From positions 131,501-195,500 of the forward strand of contig NZ_ALCH01000004.1 in the NCBI RefSeq assembly GCF_000279535.1: 64,000 nt of DNA, read 5' to 3'. The translations under genes and the position numbers were made by a program. This DNA is from Streptococcus infantis SPAR10. Lineage in GTDB: Bacteria > Bacillota > Bacilli > Lactobacillales > Streptococcaceae. A model generated the notes under the pieces. That model had not been told where the DNA came from and made no database searches. It saw only the letters and a list, made by a program, of their open reading frames with translations. How positions within the stretch are numbered: the stretch's first letter is position 1; every line of letters starts with the position of its first letter. Positions 19,728 to 29,626 of this stretch are shown here, in pieces.

Positions 19728-19736
19728 AATTTCCTC

Positions 19737-20723
19737 CTAATTATATAGTTCGTCTTCATCCACAACGTCATAGGTGTCAAGAACCCATTGGTTAGGACTA
19801 CGGGTGATATCAGATCCGCAATAGTCACATTTGCTGATAGCTGATATTTTCAGTGGAGCACCACAGTTTGGACAGCGGTCGCTAACGGCTTCATCTTGGA
19901 CAGAGCTTTCAGTTTGACTGCCATGTTTACGGATGAAGTTCATTTGATAAACTGTAAATAGATCTTTTTGAGGGTCTCCCTCAATAACCTTACGAGTCTT
20001 GTCGTCGATGACATAGTCTCTCAAGGTAGATGATAAGATGACGACTAAAGTATCATTTCCATCTGGATTACTATTGAAATCTTTGATTCGGACATTTTCA
20101 ACGTAAACGCGTTCCAAAACATTCGTTGTTTGAGATTGGATATAGTCTTCCAGTTGAGCACTGTGTTGAGTATAGAGACTAACACTTTCAAGAGAACGCA
20201 CCAAGTTCCAATCCTTTTTAGTCCAAGCAGCCTGCAACTGGATATAAACTTCTTTAGCCCATGAAGTGAAAGCAGAGGCATCAAAGTTTGGATCATAGTA
20301 TCTAAGTCGATCAATGGCTTGTATATTATTTTCAACTCGACGATGGATAGTTGGTTGTGGTTGGTAGCTAGTAGAACTTCCATAAGATTTACCAGATGAT
20401 GAATTCTGGTCATTCAGATATTTGATAAGCATGAAGAGTATGAAACCTCCGACACCAAACATAATCAGAATGTTCATGCCAGTGCTTAAAGAATCTCCCA
20501 AATTCGAGTAACTACCACCAGAACGATAGCTGCTTCTAGAAGAAGAACTACCACTTGAACGGCTTCGGCTAGAGCTACTACTTCGAGAACTGCTACTGCT
20601 TCGTGAGCTACTGCGACTAGAGCTACCACTTCGAGAATGTCCAACACCTGCATCGATGGATTGTAGGGGTGTCACAAATAGAAGAAGCAAGCAAGTAGTG
20701 ATAAGAGTATATAACTTTTTCAT
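19737..20723 (-). CDS. Membrane protein with Tim44-like domain and C-terminal zinc ribbon
   Basis: 328 residues. In order: signal peptide (1-25), an extracytoplasmic or linker region of almost pure Ser/Arg/Gly (29-73), one membrane helix (83-102), a Tim44-like domain (about 145-268; FDASAFTSWAKEVYIQLQ is characteristic), and a zinc ribbon with Cys284, Cys287, Cys299 and Cys302. The combination resembles bacterial Tim44-related membrane proteins found next to SPFH proteins. Starts after AGGAGACAT. Probably acts with the SPFH protein encoded 9 bases downstream; a membrane-stress or scaffold role is inference. Confidence 0.8.
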   Translation of the reverse strand: MKKLYTLITTCLLLLFVTPLQSIDAGVGHSRSGSSSRSSSRSSSSSRSSSSSRSRSSGSSSSRSSYRSGGSYSNLGDSLSTGMNILIMFGVGGFILFMLIKYLNDQNSSSGKSYGSSTSYQPQPTIHRRVENNIQAIDRLRYYDPNFDASAFTSWAKEVYIQLQAAWTKKDWNLVRSLESVSLYTQHSAQLEDYIQSQTTNVLERVYVENVRIKDFNSNPDGNDTLVVILSSTLRDYVIDDKTRKVIEGDPQKDLFTVYQMNFIRKHGSQTESSVQDEAVSDRCPNCGAPLKISAISKCDYCGSDITRSPNQWVLDTYDVVDEDELYN

Positions 20724-20772
20724 ATGTCTCCTAACTATGTGAGTACAAAAATAGTTTTTGCTAAATTTATGT

Positions 20773-21165
20773 CTATAAAGAGTTTTGGAGTTTTATAGTT
20801 TTATTTTCAATAAACCACCCTATAATCCAACCAAATACGAGTATATAATTCTCGATAGCACCAATCGCATTAACAGGAGAATGAAATTCAATAAAATTTA
20901 ACAAATGATTTGTTCCTATTCCTATACCACCAATAATGAGGGCAAGAAGGGCAATTCTCAGGTAAAACCAATCGTACTTAATATTAACGGCAAGAATAAT
21001 AATTAAGACAGCTAGATTCCAAATTCCAATTTCTCTTTGCCATCCTGCAGAAACACCGTAACCAGAATGCTCTCCCATATATGATGGGAGAAAGATTTGT
21101 AGAATAGAAGCACCCAACATGGCGACGATAACTAAAATAAATAGTACTCGTAAAAATTTGTTCAT
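20773..21165 (-). CDS. Small membrane protein, function unknown
   Basis: 130 residues with four predicted membrane helices (about 6-27, 48-65, 70-90, 100-118) and a loop SYMGEHSGYGVSAGWQREIG after the first. I do not recognise a family. It starts after AAAGGAG, 50 bases after gatB and 50 bases before the Tim44-like gene, with no terminator on either side. It could be the first member of the accessory membrane module or a passenger of the gat operon. Confidence 0.7.
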   Translation of the reverse strand: MNKFLRVLFILVIVAMLGASILQIFLPSYMGEHSGYGVSAGWQREIGIWNLAVLIIILAVNIKYDWFYLRIALLALIIGGIGIGTNHLLNFIEFHSPVNAIGAIENYILVFGWIIGWFIENKTIKLQNSL

Positions 21166-21215
21166 TTATTCTCCTTTCTATTTTTTAGTAGAAAAGTCTA
21201 TTAGCGAAAGTATAT

Positions 21216-22661
21216 TTACTCGTTCTCTTTCAACTTAGCCAATTCTTGGGCAAGTAGTTTGAGGGCTACTTGTGGGTTGGCTTGTCCTTTAGTCGCTTTC
21301 ATGAGGAATCCTGTGAAGGCCTTGTCGGCGTTACGTTTTCCTGACTTGAAGTCAGCAACAGCTGCTTCGTTATCGGCAAAGACTTGGTGGATAATTGGAA
21401 TCAAGATATCTGGATCTGAGATTTGAACCAAACCAGCTTTTTCCACGTATTCACGAGCGCCTCCACCATTTTTAGCTAGGTGAACAAAGACTTTTTTTGC
21501 AATCTTAGATGAGATAGTGCCGTCTTCGATGATGGCAATCATTTCAACCAAGTTTTCTGGTGTCAATTCGATTTGTTCCAGTGTCTTGCCTTCAGCGTTC
21601 AAGAATTGAGCGACTTCACCTTGGAGCCAGTTAGAGACTTGCTTAGCATCACCACCAAGTGAAACTGCTTTCTCAAAGAAGTCAGAAGTGACTTTGTTGG
21701 CAGTCAACTGGCTAGCATCGTAGTCTGATAATCCGAGTTGAGAGACATAGCGTGCACGGCGCTCTTTTGGAAACTCTGGCAACTCAGTGCGCATTTCATC
21801 AATCCACTCTTCTGAGATTTCAAAGAGTGGTAGATCTGGCTCTGGGAAGTAGCGGTAGTCTGCAGCCCCTTCCTTAACACGCATGAGGATAGTTGCCTTG
21901 TTGGCTTCATCATAACGGCGTGTTTCTTGGCGGATTTGACCACCTGAGCGAAGGATTTCAGCTTGACGTTGGACTTCATATTCAAGACCCTTGCGAACGT
22001 TTGAGAAGGAATTGAGGTTTTTTAACTCAGTCTTGGTACCGAATTTCTCTTGACCATAAGGACGAAGCGAGATGTTGGCATCCACACGCATAGAACCTTC
22101 TTCCATTTTAACGTCAGAAATGCCAGCGTATTGGATAACCTCTTTGAGGGCTGTTAGATAAGCATAAGCTTCTTCTGGTGAACGCATGTCTGCTTCAGAT
22201 ACAATCTCAATCAAAGGCACCCCTTGACGGTTGAGGTCAACATAAGAGTAACCATCTGTACCATGCGTGTTTTTACCGGCGTCTTCTTCCAAGTGAGCAC
22301 GTTCAATACCGATTTTCTTAGTTGTACCGTCTTCTAGCTCCACTTCAATCCATCCATTGTAACCGATTGGTTCATCAAACTGAGAAATTTGGTAGGCTTT
22401 AGGATTATCTGGATAGAAGTAGTTCTTACGGTCAAAGTGCATCTTCTTGTGGATGTCCATGTTGAGGGCAAGAGCTGCCTTGATACCAGCATCGACAACA
22501 CCTTTATTGAGAACTGGTAGTACGCCTGGGAAAGACCAGTCAATCACGTTAGTGTTGGCATTTTGGTCATTCCCAAAGTGGGCAGAAGTAGGTGAGAAGA
22601 TTTTTGAATTGGTGTTGAGCTCTACGTGGACTTCAAGTCCAATGACTGTTTCAAAGTTCAT
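21216..22661 (-). CDS. gatB: Asp/Glu-tRNA amidotransferase subunit B
   Basis: With GatA and GatC converts Glu-tRNA(Gln) to Gln-tRNA(Gln) (and Asp-tRNA(Asn)), the route used because Firmicutes lack GlnRS. 481 residues; begins [17 protein letters not shown], with [17 protein letters not shown] and the kinase-like cradle, and a C-terminal YqeY-like helical tail. Stop of gatA and start of gatB share one base. Confidence 0.97.
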   Translation of the reverse strand: MNFETVIGLEVHVELNTNSKIFSPTSAHFGNDQNANTNVIDWSFPGVLPVLNKGVVDAGIKAALALNMDIHKKMHFDRKNYFYPDNPKAYQISQFDEPIGYNGWIEVELEDGTTKKIGIERAHLEEDAGKNTHGTDGYSYVDLNRQGVPLIEIVSEADMRSPEEAYAYLTALKEVIQYAGISDVKMEEGSMRVDANISLRPYGQEKFGTKTELKNLNSFSNVRKGLEYEVQRQAEILRSGGQIRQETRRYDEANKATILMRVKEGAADYRYFPEPDLPLFEISEEWIDEMRTELPEFPKERRARYVSQLGLSDYDASQLTANKVTSDFFEKAVSLGGDAKQVSNWLQGEVAQFLNAEGKTLEQIELTPENLVEMIAIIEDGTISSKIAKKVFVHLAKNGGGAREYVEKAGLVQISDPDILIPIIHQVFADNEAAVADFKSGKRNADKAFTGFLMKATKGQANPQVALKLLAQELAKLKENE

Positions 22662-24127
22662 TAGTTATCACCTCCAAAAATCACGGGTTGTTGTTTGTGG
22701 TAGTCTGTTGTTGCTTCAAAAGCAGCAGCAGCTTGGTAGATAGTCTCTTCTGAGTATTTAGGACCAATCAATTGTAGACCGACAGGTAGACCTTGAGCAA
22801 ATCCTGCAGGAATTGAAATTCCTGGGAGACCTGCCAAGTTGACTGGGATGGTCAAGAGATCCGCCAAGTACATAGCAACTGGATCGTGGTTGAGCGAATC
22901 CAAGTCAAAGGCCACGCTTGGAGCTGTTGGGCCAAGGATGAGGTCGTAATCCGCAAAGACTTTTTCAAAATCTTGGATGATGAGGGTACGAACTTGACCA
23001 GCCTTCTTATAATAAGCATCGTAGTAACCTGATGAAAGACTGAAAGTACCAAGCATGATCCGACGTTTGACTTCGTCACCGAATCCTTGGCTACGAGTGT
23101 TAACGTAAATCTCGTCCAAGTTCTTAGCGTCTTCAGCACGGAAACCATAGCGGATACCGTCAAAACGTTGCAAGTTTGATGAAGCTTCAGATGAAGCGAT
23201 GATGTAGTAGACTGCCACACCGTATTTAGAGTGAGGAAGGCTAACTTCTTCAACGATAGCACCAAGTTTTTCAAAGTGTTTAGCAGCATTCAGAATGGTT
23301 TCCTTAACCTCTGGGTCAATCCCTTCACCAAGGTATTCCTTAGGCAAAGCAATTTTCATTCCCTTGATGTCTTGACCGATTTTTGAAGTAAAGTCGGCAA
23401 TGCGGACAGGAGCAGAAGTAGAGTCTTTTGCATCTTCGCTAGCAATAGCATTGAGCAAGAGCGCATTTTCCTTAACAGTTGGTGCAAAAGGACCAATTTG
23501 GTCTAATGAGCTACCAAAGGCAATGAGACCGAAACGTGAAACTGTTCCGTAAGTTGGTTTGAGACCAACAATCCCGTTAAAGGCAGCAGGTTGGCGGATA
23601 GAACCACCAGTATCAGAACCAAGTGATAAACGGACTTGTCCAGAAGCTACAGCTGCAGCTGAACCACTTGATGATCCACCAGGAACCTTGCTGTGGTCCC
23701 AAGCATTTTTAGTAGCACCGTAGTAAGAAGTCTCACCTGATCCACCCATGGCAAACTCGTCCATGTTAGTTTTTCCAACAACGATCATGCCCTTAGATTT
23801 TGCATTGGCAACAGCTGTCGCATCAAAGATTGGTTCGTAGTTATAAAGCATTTTTGAGGCTGCAGTTGTTAGGATACCGTCTGTAGAGATATTATCCTTA
23901 ACAGCTAGCGGAATTCCTGAAAGGACATTGTCAGCGTCAATTCCAGTTTCGTCAATAGCTTTAGCTTGAGCAAGAGCTTGATCTTCAGCGATAGTGACAA
24001 AGGCATTGATAGCCTCTTCACGCGCCTTGATATCTTCAATCGTTGCTTGCGTTAGTTCGGTTGCAGAAATTTCCTTAGATACAAGGAGGTTGTGCAACTC
24101 TTCAATCGTTTTATTGTTAAAAGTCAT
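22661..24127 (-). CDS. gatA: Asp/Glu-tRNA amidotransferase subunit A
   Basis: Amidase-signature glutaminase that supplies ammonia to GatB. 488 residues; catalytic Lys in [10 protein letters not shown] (near 78), and the Ser-cisSer-Lys core in [13 protein letters not shown] and [13 protein letters not shown]. One-base overlaps with gatC and gatB show tight coupling. Confidence 0.97.
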   Translation of the reverse strand: MTFNNKTIEELHNLLVSKEISATELTQATIEDIKAREEAINAFVTIAEDQALAQAKAIDETGIDADNVLSGIPLAVKDNISTDGILTTAASKMLYNYEPIFDATAVANAKSKGMIVVGKTNMDEFAMGGSGETSYYGATKNAWDHSKVPGGSSSGSAAAVASGQVRLSLGSDTGGSIRQPAAFNGIVGLKPTYGTVSRFGLIAFGSSLDQIGPFAPTVKENALLLNAIASEDAKDSTSAPVRIADFTSKIGQDIKGMKIALPKEYLGEGIDPEVKETILNAAKHFEKLGAIVEEVSLPHSKYGVAVYYIIASSEASSNLQRFDGIRYGFRAEDAKNLDEIYVNTRSQGFGDEVKRRIMLGTFSLSSGYYDAYYKKAGQVRTLIIQDFEKVFADYDLILGPTAPSVAFDLDSLNHDPVAMYLADLLTIPVNLAGLPGISIPAGFAQGLPVGLQLIGPKYSEETIYQAAAAFEATTDYHKQQPVIFGGDN

Positions 24128-24429
24128 TAGGCATCTCCTCCATCATCCAGGATAGCTGGTACCTTGATATAGTAGTTATCTTTTTCAGGTACATTTTTAA
24201 ATAAGCGATCACGGTCAGTTCCTTCTTCGGCTACGTCTGGTCGAAGAACGGTCTTGCGATCTGCCATGGTAGTCGTTGGTTCAACACCAGTAGTGTCGAC
24301 TTCGCCGAGCAATTCGACCATATCAACAATCTTAGACAAGGTTGTCGCAAACTCAGCAGTTTCTTCTTCTGAGAATTTTAATTTTGAAAGATTGGCAACG
24401 TGAGTTACCTCTTCTTGCGTAATTTTCAT
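24127..24429 (-). CDS. gatC: Asp/Glu-tRNA amidotransferase subunit C
   Basis: 100-residue belt subunit that stabilises GatA-GatB. Starts [23 protein letters not shown] and ends with the [12 protein letters not shown] tail. First gene of the gatCAB operon. Confidence 0.96.
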   Translation of the reverse strand: MKITQEEVTHVANLSKLKFSEEETAEFATTLSKIVDMVELLGEVDTTGVEPTTTMADRKTVLRPDVAEEGTDRDRLFKNVPEKDNYYIKVPAILDDGGDA

Positions 24430-24523
24430 CTGGTATCCTTTCGTGAAATGATGATTATTTATCTGTTCTATTTTACCATATTTTCCTATAAATAAGGTGA
24501 GCTAAGTTGAAAAGAAGTAGAAA

Positions 24524-24552
24524 TTGAAAAAAGGTTTTTAATTCGATATAAT
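24524..24552 (+). promoter_or_regulatory. Promoter of the YwaF-like gene pair
   Basis: TTGAAA (24524-24529), 17 bases, TATAAT (24547-24552). The 90-base leader contains a short inverted repeat (AGTCGGT and ACCGATT). Confidence 0.8.
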
Positions 24553-24641
24553 GGTTGAAAATAGAAGCAAGAACAGCATTGGTTTTTAGTCGGTAAACAA
24601 GATGGTGACATTGACCGATTCGAACAAGTTAAGGAGGACAT

Positions 24642-25316
24642 ATGAAAATTTGGGATTTACTTTTTACCAGTAAAAAAACAGTCCCTCCTCATTTGGGGAT
24701 GTGGTACTTCTTATTACCCACTTCTTTGGTAATCATAGCTGTTTTATCGATTCGTTTCGCATCATCTAAAGGTTACAGAAAATTTTGGTATTGGGGTCAA
24801 TTGATTCAGTTGCTCATTATCAACGCTTGGTATATTTCGGCACGCCTGCCCTTGTCAGAGGCTCTCCCTTTTTACCATAGTCGCATGGCTATGTGGATGA
24901 TTCTTTTTGCTCCTAACAAGACCTTTTTCAAACAATATTTTGCCCTGGTTGGAGTATTTGGTTCTATTATGGCTTTAGTTTATCCAGTCTTCTATCCTTT
25001 TCCTTTTCCTCATGTTTCCTCGGTTAACAATGTTTTCGGCCACTGGGCCCTCTTAGCAAATTGCTTGATTTATCTTGTTAGATATTATAAAGTTGAAAAA
25101 GGGGATACTTGGAAAATATGCCAGATTACCTTTGGTGTCAATGCTATTATCTTTCTAGCTAATCTTGCAACAGGAGGGAATTATGGCTTTATGAGCAAGC
25201 CCCCTGTGATTGGGGATCATGGTAGTTTGCTTAACTATTTGATAGTAACCAGTTTGATGACAGGTATTCTCGTCCTTATCAATCAACTCGTCAAATATAA
25301 ACATAAGAATAGTTAG
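24642..25316 (+). CDS. YwaF/TIGR02206-family membrane protein (first paralogue)
   Basis: 224-residue protein with about six or seven membrane helices. It shares with its neighbour the family blocks LPxYHxRxAM (71-84), KQYFALxGxxG, YPVFxPxxFPH (His123), GHxALL (His133) and GGNYG. The residue after YH in the first block is Ser80 here but Cys in the neighbour. The family includes bacterial YwaF and human TMEM164, reported as a Cys-dependent acyltransferase. Function in bacteria is unknown; Ser could give altered or lost activity. Confidence 0.8.
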   Translation: MKIWDLLFTSKKTVPPHLGMWYFLLPTSLVIIAVLSIRFASSKGYRKFWYWGQLIQLLIINAWYISARLPLSEALPFYHSRMAMWMILFAPNKTFFKQYFALVGVFGSIMALVYPVFYPFPFPHVSSVNNVFGHWALLANCLIYLVRYYKVEKGDTWKICQITFGVNAIIFLANLATGGNYGFMSKPPVIGDHGSLLNYLIVTSLMTGILVLINQLVKYKHKNS

Positions 25317-25350
25317 CGAACAAATGAATTAATTATTCTAAGGAGATTTT

Positions 25351-26043
25351 ATGCATCATTTTATTACAAGAACCCAAACCACACCACCGCCTATTCCGAT
25401 TTTTTGGTACGGTGTCATGATAGGCCTTCTTGCCTTGTCTATTTATGCTTCTCTTACTTACTACAAAAATCCCAAATTTGTTCGATTATTTAAGTGGATT
25501 CAAATAGCGCAACTGCTAGCGCTCTATACTTGGTATATTGGATTTGGGATTCCGTTTTCGAACAGCCTGCCTCTTTACCATTGCCGTTTGGCCATGTTTG
25601 CAGTAGTTTTCTTGCCAGATAAATGGAAAACCAAGCAGTATTTTGCCCTTATGGGGGCTAGTGGGGCAGTATTTGCTTTGGGCTATCCGGTTTTTGATCC
25701 CTATGACTTTCCGCATATTACCAGTTTTTCATTCCTGATTGGGCATTATGCTCTCTTGGTCAATTCCTTGGTCTATCTTATGAACCACTACGATAAGACC
25801 TTGCTGAAAAAGTATCGCATTATCGCCTACACTTTTGTTCTCAAACTTTTCCTAGTTGGAGTTAATCAAGTAACAGGTGGGAATTACGGGCTTTTGAATA
25901 CCACGCCTTTTATCCCAGATGCTCCTATATGGATAAAGTATCTTCTGGTTTCAATCATTCTATCTGCAGCTCTAGTACTCTTTGATATCTTATTTAAGAA
26001 ACGTTGGCAAAAGAAAATTGCTCTAGAAACGATTCATCTGTGA
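25351..26043 (+). CDS. YwaF/TIGR02206-family membrane protein (second paralogue)
   Basis: 230-residue tandem paralogue, about 34 bases downstream of the first, with its own AAGGAG site. Keeps the presumed full motif set: LPLYHCRLAM with His77-Cys78, FPH His121, GHYALL His131, GGNYG near the C-terminus. Roughly six or seven membrane helices and a basic tail. Co-transcribed with the first copy; a terminator follows. Confidence 0.8.
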   Translation: MHHFITRTQTTPPPIPIFWYGVMIGLLALSIYASLTYYKNPKFVRLFKWIQIAQLLALYTWYIGFGIPFSNSLPLYHCRLAMFAVVFLPDKWKTKQYFALMGASGAVFALGYPVFDPYDFPHITSFSFLIGHYALLVNSLVYLMNHYDKTLLKKYRIIAYTFVLKLFLVGVNQVTGGNYGLLNTTPFIPDAPIWIKYLLVSIILSAALVLFDILFKKRWQKKIALETIHL

Positions 26044-26092
26044 AGCGATATTAAGAGTGATAGATATAAATAATCAACAAAAGAATCTGAAG

Positions 26093-26124
26093 AGCAGGTC
26101 TACTATCTTGACCTGCTTTTTCTT
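26093..26124 (+). terminator. Terminator after the YwaF-like pair
   Basis: AGCAGGTC (26093-26100) pairs with GACCTGCT (26110-26117), followed by TTTTCTT. Confidence 0.82.
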
Positions 26125-26134
26125 GTGTAAGCAA

Positions 26135-26163
26135 TTGAAAAACTCTCTAAAATCCGATATAAT
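26135..26163 (+). promoter_or_regulatory. Promoter of prfC
   Basis: TTGAAA (26135-26140), 17 bases, TATAAT (26158-26163). Confidence 0.82.
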
Positions 26164-26250
26164 GGAGTGTTGAAAGGAATTTTAGAGTCCGATGTAACAA
26201 AGAATGCTTATAAATTGAAATTATTAAAAAAGTAGAAAGAAAGAGAACTT

Positions 26251-27795
26251 ATGAACATTCAAGAAGAAATTAAAAAACGCCGTACCTTTGCCATCATCTC
26301 TCACCCGGACGCGGGGAAAACAACCATCACTGAGCAATTGCTCTATTTTGGGGGAGAGATTCGTGAGGCAGGTACTGTAAAAGGGAAGAAAACAGGAAAC
26401 TTTGCCAAGTCTGACTGGATGGATATCGAGAAACAACGTGGGATTTCGGTAACGTCATCTGTGATGCAATTTGACTACGATGGTAAGCGTGTCAATATCC
26501 TCGACACTCCAGGGCACGAGGATTTCTCAGAAGATACCTATCGTACATTGATGGCGGTGGATGCGGCTGTCATGGTTGTGGACTCTGCCAAGGGTATCGA
26601 GGCCCAAACCAAAAAGTTATTTGAGGTTGTTAAACACCGTGGCATTCCAGTCTTTACCTTCATGAACAAGCTAGACCGTGACGGTCGTGAACCACTAGAT
26701 CTCTTGCAAGAATTGGAAGAAGTCTTGGGTATTGCAAGTTATCCAATGAACTGGCCAATCGGAATGGGGAAAGCCTTTGAGGGGCTCTATGACCTCTATA
26801 ACCAACGTTTGGAACTCTACAAAGGGGATGAACGTTTTGCTAGTCTGGAAGATGGGGACAAGCTATTTGCTAGCAACCCATTCTACGAGCAAGTCAAGGA
26901 TGACATCGAGCTCTTGCAAGAAGCTGGAAATGAATTCTCAGAAGAAGCCATCCTTGCGGGTGAATTGACTCCGGTATTCTTTGGATCAGCCTTGACTAAT
27001 TTTGGTGTGCAGACTTTCTTAGAAACCTTCCTCAAGTTTGCTCCAGAACCACACGGTCACAAGAAGACAGACGGAGAAATTGTCGATCCTTACGACAAGG
27101 ATTTCTCAGGCTTTGTCTTTAAAATCCAAGCCAACATGGACCCTCGTCACCGTGACCGTATCGCCTTTGTTCGAATCGTATCGGGTGAATTTGAGCGTGG
27201 TATGAGTGTTAATCTCCCTCGTACTGGTAAGGGAGCTAAGCTGTCAAATGTTACTCAGTTTATGGCAGAAAGTCGTGAGAATGTCACTAATGCCGTAGCT
27301 GGAGATATCATCGGGGTTTACGATACAGGTACTTATCAGGTTGGGGATACATTAACTGTTGGAAAAAATAAGTTTGAGTTTGAACCACTGCCAACCTTTA
27401 CACCTGAGATTTTCATGAAAGTTTCTGCTAAGAACGTCATGAAACAAAAATCTTTCCACAAGGGAATTGAGCAATTGGTGCAAGAAGGAGCTATTCAGCT
27501 TTATACCAACTACCAAACAGGTGAATATATGTTGGGTGCCGTTGGTCAATTGCAGTTTGAAGTCTTCAAACATCGTATGGAAAATGAGTACAATGCAGAA
27601 GTGGTTATGAGCCCAATGGGTAAAAAGACCGTTCGCTGGATCAAACCTGAAGATCTGGATGAGCGTATGTCTTCAAGCCGAAACATCCTTGCCAAAGACC
27701 GCTTTGACCAGCCTGTTTTCCTCTTTGAAAACGACTTTGCCCTCCGTTGGTTTGCAGATAAGTATCCGGATGTGGAGTTGGAAGAAAAAATGTAA
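26251..27795 (+). CDS. prfC: Peptide chain release factor 3
   Basis: Translational GTPase that recycles RF1/RF2 from the ribosome. 514 residues: G1 [10 protein letters not shown]3 DTPGHEDF, G4 NKLD, then domain II and the RF3 C-terminal domain ([17 protein letters not shown]). Full length. Single-gene transcript with its own promoter. Confidence 0.97.
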   Translation: MNIQEEIKKRRTFAIISHPDAGKTTITEQLLYFGGEIREAGTVKGKKTGNFAKSDWMDIEKQRGISVTSSVMQFDYDGKRVNILDTPGHEDFSEDTYRTLMAVDAAVMVVDSAKGIEAQTKKLFEVVKHRGIPVFTFMNKLDRDGREPLDLLQELEEVLGIASYPMNWPIGMGKAFEGLYDLYNQRLELYKGDERFASLEDGDKLFASNPFYEQVKDDIELLQEAGNEFSEEAILAGELTPVFFGSALTNFGVQTFLETFLKFAPEPHGHKKTDGEIVDPYDKDFSGFVFKIQANMDPRHRDRIAFVRIVSGEFERGMSVNLPRTGKGAKLSNVTQFMAESRENVTNAVAGDIIGVYDTGTYQVGDTLTVGKNKFEFEPLPTFTPEIFMKVSAKNVMKQKSFHKGIEQLVQEGAIQLYTNYQTGEYMLGAVGQLQFEVFKHRMENEYNAEVVMSPMGKKTVRWIKPEDLDERMSSSRNILAKDRFDQPVFLFENDFALRWFADKYPDVELEEKM

Positions 27796-27802
27796 CTCAG
27801 TA

Positions 27803-27990
27803 CCAACAATTGGAACTAAAGTTCCTAATTGTTGGACGCTAGTCGCTATTCGGCGAACTAGCTAACTGCCTTACTAACTACGTTTGGCAAATATAATCGA
27901 TTTGCCAAACTCTGTGTCGTAATCTAATAAACGGTAACAGTTAAAAAGTGGATTAGCTACCTGCCTCATTAACTTAGTTTGGAATCACTC
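27803..27990. repeat. Inverted- and direct-repeat-rich intergenic element
   Basis: No gene found between prfC and the downstream terminator. It holds CCAACAATT/AATTGTTGG (27803-27834), GTTTGGCAAAT/ATTTGCCAAAC (27882-27910), and two imperfect direct copies of a 37-38 base unit (27855-27892 and 27950-27986; shared core TTAGCTA-CTGCCT and TAACT-GTTTGG). The first hairpin has no T tract. Looks like a small non-coding repeat element or the remains of one; I do not recognise it as BOX, RUP or SPRITE. Confidence 0.55.
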
Positions 27991-28001
27991 AAAGAATAAA
28001 C

Positions 28002-28038
28002 AAAAAGACTAGAAATTAGATATATTTCTAGTCTTTTT
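28002..28038. terminator. Bidirectional terminator between prfC and the CPBP gene
   Basis: AAAAAGACTAGAAAT (28002-28016) with ATTTCTAGTCTTTTT (28024-28038). Confidence 0.88.
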
Positions 28039-28070
28039 ATTTTAAATTATATTAGTAGTGGAACTTCTAT

Positions 28071-28775
28071 TTATTGAAAAGCATCTATACCAACAACTTT
28101 GATAAGGAATGTAAGGAGGATAAGCAATAGAATGCTGACTCCATTATTCACTAGGTGCAGTAAGATAGACATCTCTAGACGTTTGGTGCGATAAGCAGTC
28201 CAAGTTAAGACTGCAGACATCCAGCCATAGATCAAGAAAGAAGGAAGATTATTTGGGATATGGGCTATAGTGAAGAGAAACCAACCTAAAATATATCCAA
28301 TTTTCTCGTATCCTTCGAAGAGTTTAGTAGGGATGATACCTCGACAGATAACTTCCTCACAAATAGGTGCCACTAGGGCAACCACGAAAATGCTGGAAAT
28401 TAGAGAGCTTTCTGACATGATGCTATTGATAGCCTCTTGATTCGAAGTAGTTGTTTGCTTCAGAAGTTGTAACCAAATCGCACCAATCAGATTTCCTGTG
28501 ACAATGGCTACATAACTAAGAGCAATTCGAGGGGCGTCATTAATAGTAAAGAGTTTTGATTTTAGATTTAATAACTTACTTTTGTGAGCACCATATAAAA
28601 AGAGTGTAACAACAGCAGTAGAGACAAGTCCCACTATTAGAGATGACCAGATAGATCCAAGTTGCGTTTTTTGAAGTAACATTAAAGTCACGATAGGAAC
28701 TTGCGATAGGCACATAGCGACAAGAAAGATTCCTAGCCAAATCAATCGTTTACGATAATCTTTAAAAAAATTCAT
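28071..28775 (-). CDS. CPBP-family intramembrane protease-like protein
   Basis: 234 residues, about seven membrane helices, with EEVICRG (near 145), FTIAHIPN (near 176) and LHLVNNG (near 211), the three CPBP motifs. Second such protein in the window; the two are not obviously close paralogues. Starts after AGGAGATAT; an extended -10 promoter (TATAAT at 28803-28808, minus) lies just upstream. Substrate unknown. Confidence 0.85.
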   Translation of the reverse strand: MNFFKDYRKRLIWLGIFLVAMCLSQVPIVTLMLLQKTQLGSIWSSLIVGLVSTAVVTLFLYGAHKSKLLNLKSKLFTINDAPRIALSYVAIVTGNLIGAIWLQLLKQTTTSNQEAINSIMSESSLISSIFVVALVAPICEEVICRGIIPTKLFEGYEKIGYILGWFLFTIAHIPNNLPSFLIYGWMSAVLTWTAYRTKRLEMSILLHLVNNGVSILLLILLTFLIKVVGIDAFQ

Positions 28776-28835
28776 TCATATATCTCCTAAAAAATTTATT
28801 TCATTATAGCATACTTCTGACAGGAATTCTATTAA

Positions 28836-29462
28836 CTACCAGAACATAAGCGTAGATAAAACAAGTAAGATGTTTCGAATTAAATGACTATAGAAGGATA
28901 AATCTTGTCTTAAGGTTTTAGGAAATAAAAAGTTTAGAAAGCTGACTCCCAAAAGGATATAAAAACTGACAGAAAATATGGTTAAAGGATTGTGCAGAAA
29001 AAATAAACTAAGAAAGATAAGGGTTGTTAGCCTGCCTGTCTTTTTATGAGTTGGTAATTTTCTCCATTTGTTTAACGGCAGAAAGGTAGCAATATCAAGT
29101 CCGAAAAGGAAAAAGAAAGAGATGAGTAACAAGTCAACGATTTCTTTTTGTAGTAGAGTGTCAGTGCTTATGCTTTCAAACAAAATAAAACATACTCCAG
29201 CAAGGTTAATGATAACCATGCTGCTATACAATAAAAAGAAGGATCGACTACGATTGTGTAGCTGACTATTCACATAATCATGTCCTGAAAGATAGTGGAT
29301 AAATGTACAGATACCTGCTAAAAACAGTAAGAGAAGTAAAAAGTAAAAGCAGGATTGTTTGAGTGTTAAAGCAATACCAGGCCAAACTAAGCAACTACAG
29401 CAGCCTAAATATACCAAGGAAATCAATAAAAGAAGTTGGATTGATTTGTTCATTTTTTCCAT
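28836..29462 (-). CDS. Membrane protein, function unknown
   Basis: 208 residues with about six membrane helices and short basic loops (NKWRKLPTHKKTGR in the middle). N-terminus has a cluster of Cys (LGCCSCLVW). No family recognised. A Met three codons in (29453) is an alternative start; the first ATG has AGGGG seven bases upstream. Same strand as the CPBP gene, 60 bases away, which has its own -10 box. Confidence 0.6.
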   Translation of the reverse strand: MEKMNKSIQLLLLISLVYLGCCSCLVWPGIALTLKQSCFYFLLLLLFLAGICTFIHYLSGHDYVNSQLHNRSRSFFLLYSSMVIINLAGVCFILFESISTDTLLQKEIVDLLLISFFFLFGLDIATFLPLNKWRKLPTHKKTGRLTTLIFLSLFFLHNPLTIFSVSFYILLGVSFLNFLFPKTLRQDLSFYSHLIRNILLVLSTLMFW

Positions 29463-29572
29463 ATAAAACCCCTACGTTTTTTTAAAATTATAACTAAAAT
29501 GATTCATGAAAAATCATCATTTTCTCAAGTGTTATTTTTTGACTCTCAACTGTCTTTTAAAAATCTTATCAA

Positions 29573-29606
29573 CAGAAAAAAACATCCCTCATTTTTTGAG
29601 GGATGT
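29573..29606 (-). terminator. Terminator of the trkA-trkH operon
   Basis: On the minus strand ACATCCCTCA pairs with TGAGGGATGT (29597-29606 with 29582-29591), followed by a T run (29573-29581 as A on plus). Confidence 0.88.
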
Positions 29607-29626
29607 GCTTTTTGATAATAACATTG

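Noticed and set aside
27803-27834. Hairpin after prfC as its terminator
   Set aside because: Strong stem but no T tract; the real terminator is at 28002-28038.
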